Positions 10,261-21,628 of a DNA stretch of 50,249 nucleotides are shown here, piece by piece. The notes beneath the pieces are model-generated. The model saw only the letters and a list, made by a program, of their open reading frames with translations, was not told where the DNA came from and did no database searches. Each line of letters opens with the position of its first letter. The first letter of the stretch is position 1. The position numbers and the translations under genes are program-made. The stretch lies in assembly GCA_001598975.1 (NCBI GenBank), contig BBXU01000097.1, forward strand, positions 1-50,249. The letters are read 5' to 3'. The stretch is from Parachlorella kessleri. Lineage: Eukaryota; Chlorophyta; Trebouxiophyceae; Chlorellales; Chlorellaceae.

Positions 10261-13200
10261 CTACCGCCGGCAGCCTGCTGCGCTCCCGCCGCCGCCCATA
10301 CGCACAATGCGGCCCTCCAGCTTGGGGGCAATGCCATATTTTCCTGTAGCTGGGTCCCAGGAATACAGGCAGTCCAGGGCGTTGTGGTGGTGCTCCTGGG
10401 AGTGCAAGTGCTGGGCCACATGGCTTTCGTCTAGGGAAGCCAGCACCACCTGCACGAGCAGTAACATCAGCCAGCTCTCCCTCCCTGTTTGCACTACCTG
10501 CCACCCATGCTTGTAACGTCCGGAAGGTACTGTGCGTTCACGAGTAAGATGGTACCGAGCGGAGCGGTGGTGCTTCCCCTAGCAAGTGCTTGGCCACATG
10601 GCTCTTGGGTAAGGAGGCTAGCACAATGACGGGATCCCCCGCCTGAACTCTATCAGCCATCACTGCGTCGTAGAACACAAACCGTAACAATTTGCAGGTG
10701 CAGTGCATAATACCAGCCCATGCTTGTGGCCAGGGGTCGCAGTAGCGGCAAAATTAAAGGGCGCAGCTCGCGCGGCTGCCGCACCTCGCTGGTGTGGCTG
10801 CTCACGGCTGCGCCATCCACTAGGAAGACTTCAGACTCCAGCGTGATGCTGCCGCTTGCAGTGCTATGAAGTGGCACTGCGCGGCCGCTTAGGTCATCCC
10901 CCGCCACTGCTGCTGCTGCCGCTGCTGCAGTTGGCACCAGTTGTGCATGCTCATGTTCCCTTCCTTGCTGCTGTCGCTGTTGCTGCCGCCCATCATGAGA
11001 GTTGCCATTGGTGTTGTTGGCGCCGGGCGGTGTGTAATCGTCCTCAACTTCCTCATTCAACTCCTGGATGCGCCGCAGCAAGTACTGCATGCACGCCACA
11101 CGAACAAGCACCCCGATGTGTACGTATCATGTGCTCAGCAACCTCCAGCTGCACAGGCTGCGAATAGGAACTTCCGGTCAACTGCCATGCTCATGGGCAC
11201 AGCTGCCATGCCGCCAAATGGCAAGGCGGGACATGAGGAAACTTCTAAAGCACGACGGCACTCCGCCTTGTCAATACAGGTTGCAGTTGGCAGTTGCACT
11301 AACTCTCCTCTGTCCATACTGCCATCCATCACAAAGAGATCTTCCTACCCAGCCTCAGCGGCTATGAAAGGCCATGGCGCAGCCAAGCCAGCGCTACCAC
11401 CGTCAGCCCTCCTCACCTGCACCAGCGTGGCAAGGCGGGGCGCCGTCTCCCCGTCCATCAATATGGTGGTCCTCTTCAGGCACTCAAAGCCGTCCTTGCC
11501 GCCTCGCAGGTAGGCCTTGGTGGCTGCCTGCGGGGAGATAGCAGGCGGTCGTTTTTTGCAAGAGTCTGGGACGTCATAAAGATTCTCTCGGGATGGATGC
11601 GGCCCCCATGCCCACCCATGAGCCTGGGAACACACATAAGGAAAGCCTCAACCCCTGCGGACACAGCACAGCAGGTCCAACATGGCTGCTGAGACATGTG
11701 GGCGCCGGCACTCCTTTAATCCCAGCAACACCACTTTTGGTCAGCAGACCCCCGGCCAGAGCAGCAAAAAGTTTTACTGGGGCTCGCCTTAACGTGAGCT
11801 TCCAGGTCTAACGGCGACGGTGCACGCCAAGCATCACCGCGCAGGGACTACAGCCCTTGCCAACGGCGGGGCTTACCTTGTATGTTCTTAGCTCATCCAG
11901 GGGCTGCCCTCCCACAAGCACGCTGCCCGGGATCACCCGGCTGCCAGATGGGCGGGAGGGGTCAAACTGGAACTCCAGGCCCGACACCTGCAGCCAGGAG
12001 GGTGGGCGGTCGGTCACATGGGAACTTAGTTTCACAGCTTTTGCAGTAGACAGCCTGGCACGCATAGCCTCACGCGCGAGTCAGGCACGATGCCTGATGA
12101 TGATGATGATGCTGATGACCATGATGTGGCAGCCCAGGGCAGGGGCCCTCCGCCCAGTGCTCCTGCCAGCCGCTGCTACCCTGCAGCCCTGTCAAAGCGC
12201 ACCTTCGCGTCTGCCAGTGCACGCCACCACGCCCAGCCTGACACTCCCGACTTCCAACCACCCCAAAGCGTTACAAGGGGGCCCCCTCTGGGGAGCCACT
12301 GAACACATCACTGGTCCCGTCAGGAGGCCCTTCCTCCTACCACCACCTTACACACCAGCAGCGCCCAGCCCGACTTCTGCACCCCGACCCTCCGGCAGCC
12401 CCACCCCCAACCCCCCACCCACGCCCTGCCCTGCCCGCCCCCTGCACCTGCAAAAAGCGCCCCTCCAGCTGCGGCCACGACCCCACGCCCGTCTCCAGCA
12501 CGCGCAGCAGCTGCGCCCCCGTCAGCTCCAGCAACACCAGCTCGTCGGTGAAGGGCAGCATGCTCACAAAGTCGCGCATGCACAGCTGGCCCGCGCGGTG
12601 CACCTGCGAGGCGTGCGCACGTGGCGGGCTTGAATAAGCGACCAAGGCAAGCCAGCGGTGGGGTGTGCACGAGTGTGTGTGTGCGTGAGGCGAGATTGCT
12701 ATGTGCAGTCGCCGGTTAGACATACAAGCCAGGGGGACCTTTGGTGGTGTGAAGCACATCTTACAATGCATCGCATCTGGCGCATGTGTCGCGGCTGGTG
12801 CATGCGTGCTCAACTCTAGCAACATGCTGCTGACACGGCCAGCCGTCCTTTAGCTGGTGCCCTACGGGTGGTGCAACCCCTGAACAGGAAGGCACCGTCC
12901 CAACCGGGCAACTCCGCTGCCCCGACCTGGTCTGACCGGATGGTGCCGCCATTGAAGAAGGCAACGTCTGCCTGCAGTGCAGCCAAAGTTGCCTGCCGTA
13001 TCGGAACAGTTCGAACTATGCATGGGCACCCCCTAACAAGGAAGTACTCAAGAGAACTGCCCACGCCACCACGACGGGCTGGTCACAAACAACACCGACC
13101 TCCGGCCGTAAGAGCGGGCGGGAGGGTCCATGGGCTGTGGCCCTGTGGGATGAGGCCCTGAAAGACCTTGTTCAGCATGAAGTTCACACCACACTGGCAG

Positions 13201-16200
13201 CACAGCCCGTGCTCACAGTCTTGGAAACCAGATGGATCCAAAGCCACATGATGGGCGAGCGCCCGGGATGCAGCATCGGTGGCTGTCCCCGGCCCCAAAA
13301 CCGCAGTCAAAACGGCCACCAGCCACCTACACCAACCCCCGGGACTTGCCTGCCTTGGGACTGCCTTCGCTCACAACCCTCGGCCACCAGTGCGAGTCCC
13401 CACAGCACAGCACCCCGTAGAACATGCCCCCTCCCCTCTCCCCCTCCTTCCCGACCTGCCTGCAGGGCAATGCCCCTCCCCTACCCCCGACCTGCCTGCA
13501 GGGCGATGCGGAGGCAGTCCGCAAAGAAGTTGCCCAGGTTGCTCTCCCCGCACCGCACGTGGTTGAACCGCGCCTCCAGGTCCACGTGAGCCCACCCCAG
13601 GGGCTCGTCCATCTTGGTGTCTACAAGGCCAGCGCAAACACATGCTGGGTGTGAGTGTGAGAGCATATGGGCTGCTCACCTGGCAGCGCTACACCAGCAA
13701 CACCTGGGCGGCCTATCTACCCGGAGTGTGCAGGTAATAGTGGTGAGGAGAAAGGAACGTCCAACGTTTCTGTTGAACACACGTTCCAAGAAGAGTGCAC
13801 GGGATGTGTGCCTTGGGCAAACGCAGCTTAGGTAAGGGGCCTTGGTGGCGCCACTGACCAACTCCCTGCCTGCCTGGTGTGGTGCGTATGAATCGCCTTG
13901 CATTGAAAGCTGGCTGCCGGCGCCTTCAAAGCATGCCACTCGTGCTGCCCAGCAAGCGTGGAACAAAACAATGCCTGCCGTGCCAGAGCAGGAAGTAGTA
14001 CACTACACCGGTAAGAAAGCCATCTGCCTCCCATTTACACACACGCACCTATGAGCTCTGCATACTCCCGCACGATGGCCGCCACGGCTGGATCCTCCGG
14101 GGTGGCTGAAGTGATCTCGACACGCTCCCATTCGACGTGCGGCCGGGGCACCCGCTCCCACCACTCTGCTGCTGCTGCTGTTGCTGCTGCTGCAGCGGCG
14201 GTGGTTGCTGCCGCTCCCGCTCCCGCTGCTGCTGCTGCATGCGTCTCTTCTACCGCTGCTCCTGCTCTTTCAGCTGCTGCTCCTGCTGCGGATGCGGCTT
14301 GTGCTGCTGCTAATTGGCTGCCGTTGGGGACACTGCCTGCTTGTGGTTTCCTACTGCTGCCATTGCTGCCGGTGTCGGCACCATTGCTGCTGCTGCTTGC
14401 TGCTGGCCTTGTGACACAGGGGACTGCCACTTTCAAAGCGCTGAATTCCCGAAAGTCAGTCCCTGCAAAGCATATCACCCCATAGCAAAGCATGTTAACA
14501 AACAGAACATGGCCTAACAATTTTTTAGGCAATTGCCGCTGGTACCTCGCTGTCCCCCAAAATGCTGCTTGGTGCCATGAGGGACACGCCATGACTAGCG
14601 CGCTCTGCCCCTGCCACGGCAGCTGCTAACCTGCATGGGTCCTGAGAACGCTCAATCCAAAGCAGTTCCTGCTTGCCTGACAGGTACCCACCTGACTTGA
14701 CCAGCAGAGTGCCATGGGGCTGGGTTCGCGAGATCTCAAAGTGGTGGTCGTGGCCCCCCAGCACCAGCTGAATCGCGGGCACTTGGGCACACAGTACCAG
14801 GTCGTTGTGGTTGCGCATGTGGGTCAGCGCTACAAGGAGGTCGACTCCCTGCAAGCGGTGCACCCAGTGGCGGCTCATGGGGGGAGGGGTGGCCTGGCTA
14901 GGCCCTGTGCTGGAAAGCTGGCTAGGTCAGCCCCGTTCTGGCAAAGCTGTCTCCCAACCCAAGGAGGTACCCCACCCAGTAGGGCCCCTTCTGGGCTCAA
15001 TCCCCCTCACCTCCGCCTCGCGTGCAGGACGTGTGCGCAGCGGAGCCCACATCACAGTGGCGCATTTCTGCAAGCTGCTCCCTCACCTATTCCACATCCC
15101 TGGGCCTGGGCCCACCTGCACCTGCGCAGCTGCCTGCTGCACGTGAAGTCGCCCCCGCTCATGCTGCCTGACCAGCCTCAATTTCAGTTTCCGGCCCTCG
15201 GCCAGCACCCTCGTCCACAGAGTTGTCCCTGACAGCCCCGCGCCCGCACCTGCTCCTCCCACATGTGCCTGGCCAGCCTCCTGCCCTCCTCCACAAAGTC
15301 CAGGTACTCAATGCGATCCTCGTCCAGGCTGGGTATCGTCAGCAGCCACTCCCGCTCAACCAGCCCCAGCAGACCCACACGCAGGCCCTGCCAGGTCAGC
15401 ACGTGCGACCTGCAGCCAGCCAGCCAGGCGGGCGGGACGGGGGGAGGCGGGAGTCGCTAGACTGGGACACCTGCTGTTGCTGCGCGGTGTGGGCAGGTTA
15501 AAGCACCCGCTCCTGCTGCCTTCAAAACAGTGAGCAGGTAGGGCAATAACTCCAGGCACGCTGCCTTGCAGGTCTACCTTGCAGGCCTGCCTTGCATGTA
15601 CATCGTTATATGCTAACCAAAGGCAGCCCCGCCTTCCTGGACAAGCGCCCCCTCCTCAGTGTATGGTTTAGGCCCTTACCTAAGGCCCCCGCCCAGAGGC
15701 TTGCCCGTACGGCGGTCCAGCACGTTTGAGAGCAGCCAGGGGAAGCGGCACCCAGCCATGTGCTGCTGCAAGACCTCCAACCCAAAGTCAAAGTCTGCAG
15801 GGACCACCAATCCAAGCTCAATGTACATTTCGAGGACTCCTATCCCGTGGCTGAATGCCAAGAAGCTTCCCAGCACCCAGCAGGGGCTTATCAAATGCGA
15901 AGAAGTCCTACACCAGCCCAGGCAGCCTGATGCTGCTCAGACCGGTCCTCATAGCCATGCATCTTCCGGGACTACAGCACGGCTAGGGCATGCAGTCCAA
16001 GGCAGCCATGGCTGACACGGCTGGCCAGCGCACACCACTGCACATCACCGACAGTCAGACCAGTGCTTTAATGCATGGCAGGCTGCAGCCGGGCTGCACA
16101 AAGTTTCACCCCCGGTGCTGGCTTCCCCAGCCACTGTACCTTGCACCCACCAAGTGCACTCACTATCGCACTCACCGTGGTTGCCAACTGCTGCTGCATG

Positions 16201-16808
16201 CACGCCCAGCTCATTCAGCACGGGCACCATGTGTTTGCCCTGTGTGAAGGCTGAGATGAGGGAGGGATTAAAGACGTCCCCAGAGAAGAGAACCAGGGGT
16301 GCTGCCGGGGAGAGGGCCCGCTGGCGCTCCTTCACCGCGTGCGCAAAGCGTGCCGCGCCACCCACAGGCTCAACATGGCGCGACTCTATGTTGTATACCT
16401 GCAGGCACGAGCACGGCACCCTCTGCCTCCCTCTCCAACTCCTGTCAGAAACCAAAAGACAGCCATGCCGCCGTCCTGGCGTGGACCAAGAGTGTCGCAA
16501 CATTCCCAGGCAAACACAAGGGCCCTCACATCGTTGAAGTGCAGTACTGCCAGCTCCCTGTGGTCTGGCGCAGCAGTGGCCTGGACCCGCAACTGCCTTG
16601 GCCAGCCATACAGCACCCTGTGCAGGTGTGCAGCTGACCCCCTGGGGTGGCTTGTCTGCAGTGAAGTTAGGACAAGGTGCCGTCTGGGGCAAAGCCAAGT
16701 TGAATGGACAGACAGCCTCAGGAACTTGGAAGTAGCGGGTGTGTTGGGGTCAGTCCCAGAGACTGGTGCAAGCCCTTGCAGCAACCAACCTGGTGCCAAC
16801 CCCTCCAT
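10261..16808 (-). CDS. 5'-nucleotidase / UshA-like metallophosphatase
   Basis: Thirteen exons were placed: 16808-16530, 16398-16176, 15794-15680, 15409-15250, 14848-14692, 14462-14049, 13620-13496, 12971-12927, 12603-12448, 11987-11877, 11527-11417, 11084 to about 10714, and 10449-10261, roughly 815 residues. The calcineurin-like metal site is complete: LHFNDVYNIE, SGDVFNPS, GNHDFDFGLE, THMRNHND and GGHDHHFE. The C-terminal substrate domain follows (CGESNLGNFFADCLR, AFFNGGTIRSDQ, LPFTDELVLLELTG, TKAYLRGGKDG). The family removes phosphate from nucleotides or related esters; the specific substrate is unknown. No clear signal peptide is seen at the proposed ATG 16808. An Ala-rich block encoded by GCT/CTG runs separates the domains. 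The join between the last two exons is out of phase as drawn, so an exon there is missing or altered. Confidence 0.85.
10380..10650 (-). repeat. Diverged duplication of a C-terminal coding segment
   Basis: About 70 bp near 10400-10455 and about 70 bp near 10570-10630 are related. On the minus strand one encodes VVLASLDESHVAQHL and the other VIVLASLPKSHVAKHLL. The downstream copy is the one used in the last exon of the 5'-nucleotidase. The upstream copy continues an open frame (VFYDAVMADRVQAGDP before it) but reaches a stop after about 18 more residues. It may be an alternative terminal exon or a decaying duplicate. Confidence 0.7.
13430..13505 (-). repeat. Tandem duplication across the exon 7 donor of the 5'-nucleotidase
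   Basis: The plus-strand motif gacctgcctgcagggc occurs at about 13453 and again at about 13490, separated by pyrimidine-rich DNA. On the minus strand each copy reads as the exon end GCCCTGCAG plus GCAGGTCGGG. The intron therefore contains a second copy of the exon end and donor. Because CTGCAGGCAG also occurs at the acceptor before 12971, GC donor (13495) and GT donor (13491) models yield the same protein. Confidence 0.75.
14160..14400 (-). repeat. Coding CTG/GCT triplet repeats, Ala-rich linker
   Basis: Imperfect runs of gctgctgctg lie inside the sixth exon of the 5'-nucleotidase gene. On the minus strand they encode Ala-rich stretches with Thr and Gly (about 50 Ala in 100 residues). The block lies between the metallophosphatase domain and the C-terminal domain, so it probably forms a flexible or helical linker. 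The frame stays open throughout. Confidence 0.9.
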
Positions 16809-17141
16809 GGTTGGAAGAGCATGCTGCCCCTCCCTGCAGCTTTCTCAAACCCTGTAGTGCTACTGACAAATAGTTTGGCCAGAAGGCGCGCCACTTTGTC
16901 GAAGTTGGCAACCGACTTAGGTGGGAAGAGCAGAACACGCACTTTCCAGGCTCAACTTCTAGCTGAACATTCTTGATATGGTATATCGATTAGGTCTGTA
17001 ATAATGCAATGACAGGAACCTTCAAGGGCTGAGCAGTGCACACCACCGCAGGGGCGCCAGAAATGCAACTTGCAATTCAAGGCCGGTCCCCGCCCCTGCT
17101 GCTTCCCCACATAAACTGCTGCCAATCTGTATTTGACAGCA
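16809..17141. promoter_or_regulatory. Candidate bidirectional promoter
   Basis: This 333-bp spacer lies between the divergent starts of the 5'-nucleotidase (16808, minus) and the alpha/beta hydrolase (17142, plus). A short AT-rich patch, gatatggtatatcgatta, lies at about 16975-16992. The role is inferred from geometry only. Confidence 0.4.
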
Positions 17142-19375
17142 ATGCCGCTGTTGCCCGTTGGCAGATCAGTTGCACAACTACTTCGATCAGTTGGGTGCAC
17201 TAAAATTCTAGCGTCCCAGGCTGCGCTGCAATTCCACTCTTCCTCAGCCGTTGTCACATCAGACTGCATCCACTATGACGAGATAACCGTTGGGACAGCA
17301 GCACCCCAACTTACAGCTGTGTGCATAGTGCACGGGCTTCTGGGGGCGGGCAAGAACTTGAAAACTTTCGCCAAAACGCTTGTAGATAAAGCTGAGGATT
17401 CTGGTGTGAGGCTGAGAGCGGTGTTGGTTGACCAGAGGAACCACGGCAGGTAAGGCTGCATCAGGAGATATAGCTACCGCCACCAGAGCCTAGGAAGGAG
17501 GGCCTATTGTGAGCTTTCACCGTCAGCTAAGCACTTGCTTTGTTCCTGTCCAATGCTATCACAACTGTTGTGTAAGGCGCTGCTTGGGCACGGTGCTCAG
17601 CTGCCGTACATACGCACAGTGCTTGCCTTCCTGTGGTGGCGCTCAGGTCAGCTAGGTGCCATTTGCACCCGCCGCATAACTTGCAAGCATCAGCGCGAGA
17701 TATCATCAACCTGTTCCAGAAGAACTATGAAGGTCACCTGCCCGAGGTGGTCATTGGGCATAGCATGGGCGGCAAGGTACGGGGGGCGGCACGGGTGCTA
17801 CACCTGCATCTACTGCGCCTGCTAGGCAGCCGACGCCCCTGCAGGTGCCTGCCCATCCTGTCGGCAATCAATATTGTCAAAGCTTCCTGGCCTGCTGTGC
17901 CCTGGAAGGCAGGCTATGAGACCTCCGCAAATACCTTGCTTCTTGTCTGTAGGTTGCCCTTGAACTAGTGAAGCAGCTGGGGGGCGGCCATGCCTCGCTG
18001 GGAGCTCTGAAGCAGGTCTGGAACAGCGTGGGCCAGACTGGCAGCAAAGTGGCGCCACCTGCACTGTGTACACCATCATTCCTGCTCATCTGTGCTGCTT
18101 GTCCCATGACCCAGACTGTTAGTTTCATCATCGGCGGGCGTCGACAAATCGAACCTGGCCTCCTGTGCAATTTAGGTATGGGTGCTGGATGCGCGGCCAG
18201 GCGTCGTTGAGGCCAGCGGTGGCGTGTTGCGGGACGTGGAGAGGGTGCTTCGTGCAGTAAGGGAGGTGCCGCTGCCAGTGCCCTCACGGCAATGGCTGGC
18301 TGAGCACCTAAAGCAGAAAGGCTTCACCCCGGGTGAGCCCGCTGCGAGTGCGCTGCGTGGGCAGCTTGGGTTACGGGCAGGGTGCATGAGTTTGGTAAGC
18401 TGGCTGCATAAGCCCCAGGGTGGCACGGCGAGGAGGGTGTTTAATTAGCAGTGAGGTGCCCAAGCACCGAGGGCTGAAGGTTCAGGCTGGCTTTTTATAG
18501 GCAGTGTGTTCGGCAAAGCACAAGTTCTTCGCTGCCTTACACCCTGGTCTAGTATCGCAGGGATGACACAATGGCTGGGATCCAACCTGACTTATGAGGG
18601 AAAAGACCGGTACACCTGGACATTCAATGTTGAGGGGGCCCAACAGATGTTTGAGGCTTACTGCAGAACAGGTGAGGCGACTTTCGGCTACTCCTGGGGC
18701 TAGGCATCCGGGTATTGCAATGTCCATTCTTCGATTTGCTGTCGTCACATGACTCGCTGCTACCTGTCCATCTTGGACTGAGCAGCTACCGATGGGGAGT
18801 ACCTAGTCCAAACCAAGGCTGGTCCCTCACGTGCTCATCACTTGCTTGGTGGGGGCTGTTAGGGAGTGCAAGGTAAATAGCTGTGAGCTAACGACAGCAG
18901 TCGTTGTGCAGACTATTTCCCTTTGCTGCGGTCACCGCCAGCGGGCATCACTATCAACATGCTGAGGGCGGCCAAGTCTGACCGGTGGGACCCAGCAGCC
19001 GTGCAGGTGCCTGCAGCTGGGTCCGCCATGTGACATATGCACAGTCAAGAGCTGGAGGTTCCCTGTCCGTGAGCAGGACTGGCAGACTAGGCAGATGAGC
19101 CGTGGGATATATGTATATGGAGGTGCACAACAGGGCAAACATCACTTGATAATGACCCCACATGGTGGGAGAACGAGGACCAAGGGTTTCCTCGCCCCGT
19201 GGTTGCTTTGCAGGCCATCAAAGATGCAGCCGCGTCCTCGGGACAGTCTGCCAAGGCCTATGGAATCACACGGTTCGTGGAGCTGCCAGATGCGGGCCAT
19301 TGGGTGCACGTCGACAACCTGAAGGGCCTGGTTGACTTAGTGCTGCCCTCTGTGCTAGAAGTGGCAAAAAGTTGA
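17142..19375 (+). CDS. Alpha/beta hydrolase, ABHD11/YbfF-like esterase
   Basis: Seven exons, 17142-17449, 17647-17776, 17953-18015, 18176-18332, 18501-18671, 18912-19006 and 19214-19375, give 361 residues, all in phase. The N-terminus MPLLPVGRSVAQLLRSVG is basic and amphipathic, suiting mitochondrial or plastid import. The hydrolase core has the oxyanion HG motif (VCIVHGLLGAGKNLK), the DQRNHGRSAR segment (family D-x-R-N-H-G), the nucleophile elbow VVIGHSMGGK, and a C-terminal catalytic His in PDAGHWVHVDN. RNHG plus GHSMGG together place it with ABHD11, YbfF and related esterases. Substrate is not predictable from sequence. Start chosen at the first ATG in frame. Confidence 0.88.
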
Positions 19376-20083
19376 TGACGGGGTTGCTGCTGCTAACTCT
19401 GGAGCTATGCCAGGGAACCACCATGATGTTAGCTGACAGTTGTCGGTATAAGCGTGTTCATTCAGTGCAAATGACAGAGCAGGGCAGTTGGGGAACAGCC
19501 TGCGTGACTGATGCTGAAAGCGAAGGGGGAAGGGGCACAAGGACACAAAACGACACCAACAGGGTCAGTGCGACTTATGGCTGCATGACTGGAAGAAGTT
19601 TTGGCCCCTGATGGAGTTGCGCTGCGAGGAGGCAGTCTACTTGCTCTGCTCCCCCCTGGGTAGGTGGTATGTACCACTTGGAGATAGCTCACTATGGAAA
19701 GAGAAACTTCTGTTGCAAAACATCTATGGCAAGCACGCCACTTTCTCTCACAGTTAGCCTTGGCTGTTCTGACACTGCTGATCGCTCGGTCACCATGTCA
19801 GTCGCAGCGGGGTGACCACCACATGACCGGGCTCCCTTTGGGCCAGCAAGACCGCAGGCGGACTGGCAGAGCGTTAAAAATGGTGGGTAGCATTTGCAGC
19901 CGTGCCCTGCCGTGGGACACTGTTGATGGGCCAGCTGCCTCCCAGCGCCCGTTGTCATACGCCACGTCAGACCGGGAACAAGGCGCCGGAGCTACCTTTG
20001 AAGCTGCCGAGCATTGCGATGCCAGGTATATTTATGCCTTAGTAGCCAGCCGATCTTGCTCAAGCTGTGCAATCTCCCATACA
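19376..20083. other. Spacer upstream of the Gly/Tyr-rich gene
   Basis: The frame of the next gene's first exon is open upstream from an ATG at 19694 to 20084. An N-terminal extension of about 130 residues, with a hydrophobic LALAVLTLLIA stretch, is formally possible. It looks like non-coding leader in composition and I favour the ATG at 20084. No other gene is seen. Confidence 0.4.
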
Positions 20084-21628
20084 ATGAATTTCCTTCGCGA
20101 AGAGGAGAGGAAGCTTGCAGGCGAGCGCCGCGAGCATGCGGGGTGAGTTTCGGTCGAGATCACCATCATGGGAACGCTGATCGTGGCTTCCCTATGAAGG
20201 ACTGTCGCTTTCAGCTCAAACTTTCAGGGTTTAGAACGGTTATAGCTCTGCAGGTGCCGAGTTGGCGAAATTGCAATACCAGATGACGCCGATTTTCTCC
20301 GCGTTGGACAAGGTTAACCTGGAACCCTGCTTGCTGTAGGCTCTTTGATGCCGGTCTTGGTGCAGCAGTAGGCGCCTTTGGTGAGCACGAGTGGGACAAG
20401 CACAAGGAGAGGAAGGAAGAGGAAAGGCGGGAGGAGTACTATGAGGAGCAGCGGCCTGAAAAGAATAAGCACCACGGGTACGAATACAAAGTGGACAAGC
20501 TTGTCCGATAGGTTGAGTCTTGCTGTCTAGTAGCCTTCGTGACCTTTTGGGTGCTGGAAACACTGTTTTTGCCATGTTGGTTAATGTTGGTTATGAGTTG
20601 CAGGGCCGCTGCGGATTGTGCATGTGTTGGAACAAGTGCCTCAAATTAGTGGGTTGCCAGCACTGAAGGTTGCCTTGTTACAGGTTTTTGGACACCGCTG
20701 GTGGTCTTGTTGCGGGGGCGGTGGCGGAGCATGAGTGGGATAAGCACAAAGAGCGACGCCGGGAAGAGGTGTGCACGCAGGCCAAACTATTGTCGTCGAG
20801 CTGATGAGCAAGCGAGTCCTGGTTGAGAGGGCTAAGCACCAGTGAAGCTAGCATATAATCTTTGGTGTGGTATGTTGTTGGGACAATTTCACACAAGGCA
20901 GCAGGGGTATACATGCAGTCAGTTGCTGCTGCTGTGTGAAGCTCGGCAGTACATGAGGGGTTCCAAGTGACTGCAGCGCTGTGATGCTTACAAACCAGCA
21001 GAGGACAAGGAGCCCTCCCGCTTCCACCTATGCAGGTGGTCGTAGATCGGGCTCGCGTGGAGGGCCCAGTGGTTGAGGACATTGGCCGCCAGGGCTATGG
21101 TGGAGGGTACCAGGACCGGCCAACTGGCTATGGGGAGAGGCCCGGTGGTTATCCCCAGGGCGGTGGCTACGAGCAGCGCCGCGAGGGGTACGGGCCAGGG
21201 CCTGGCTATGACAACGCTGTGGGTGGTGGAGATTATGCGCAAGGTGGGTAGTGTGCCTCCGAGAAGGAGGGGGCGATGGGAGAGCAGGATGATGGTGATG
21301 ATGATGAGCTGGCAAGGTGTGTGTTGCAGTGGAACATAGATAGGTGGTCTGTGAAGGTGGAAATGCAGGCCATGTCTAGGATGCATTTTGACCTTATCTG
21401 GCGTGGCGGCATTTCAGCCGCGTGCACCCGGTGCATGTCAGGCCGGCAGATTATAGTGTGCCTGGTTTCTTCTGCTGCACTGATGCTCACACAAGTGCGC
21501 TTGCTGCAGGCTACAACAATGCGCCAGGGCCTCAGTATGGTGGTGGGTACCCAGACCAGCAGCAGCCTGGCTATGGTGGTGGTTACCAGGACCAGACTGG
21601 CTATGGTGAGCAGAGGAGGCGCTATTGA
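20084..21628 (+). CDS. Gly/Tyr-rich protein with duplicated EHEWDKHKER module
   Basis: Exons 20084-20142, 20340-20477, 20684-20768, 21036-21243 and 21510-21628 give 202 residues in phase. After a charged N-terminus (MNFLREEERKLAGERREHAG), exon 2 encodes LFDAGLGAAVGAFGEHEWDK and continues HKERKEEE. Exon 3 encodes a second copy, LDTAGGLVAGAVAEHEWDKH and KERRREE. Each copy is a Gly/Ala-spaced hydrophobic stretch (glycine-zipper-like) plus a charged EHEWDKHKER motif. The last ~110 residues are low complexity, dominated by Gly, Tyr, Gln, Pro and Arg in GYGGGYQDxTGYGE-type repeats, and end in RRRY. It resembles prion-like or RNA-granule tails and some glycine-rich plant proteins. Function is unknown; membrane or self-association of the zipper part is inference. 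Confidence 0.75.

Noticed and set aside
12095..12126. GATGAT run with CATGATG, considered as coding poly-Asp
   Set aside because: It lies in an intron of the 5'-nucleotidase gene on the other strand and has no supporting frame.
11857..12633. 258-codon plus-strand open frame
   Set aside because: It runs across several 5'-nucleotidase exons and introns on the other strand and has no domain or start context.
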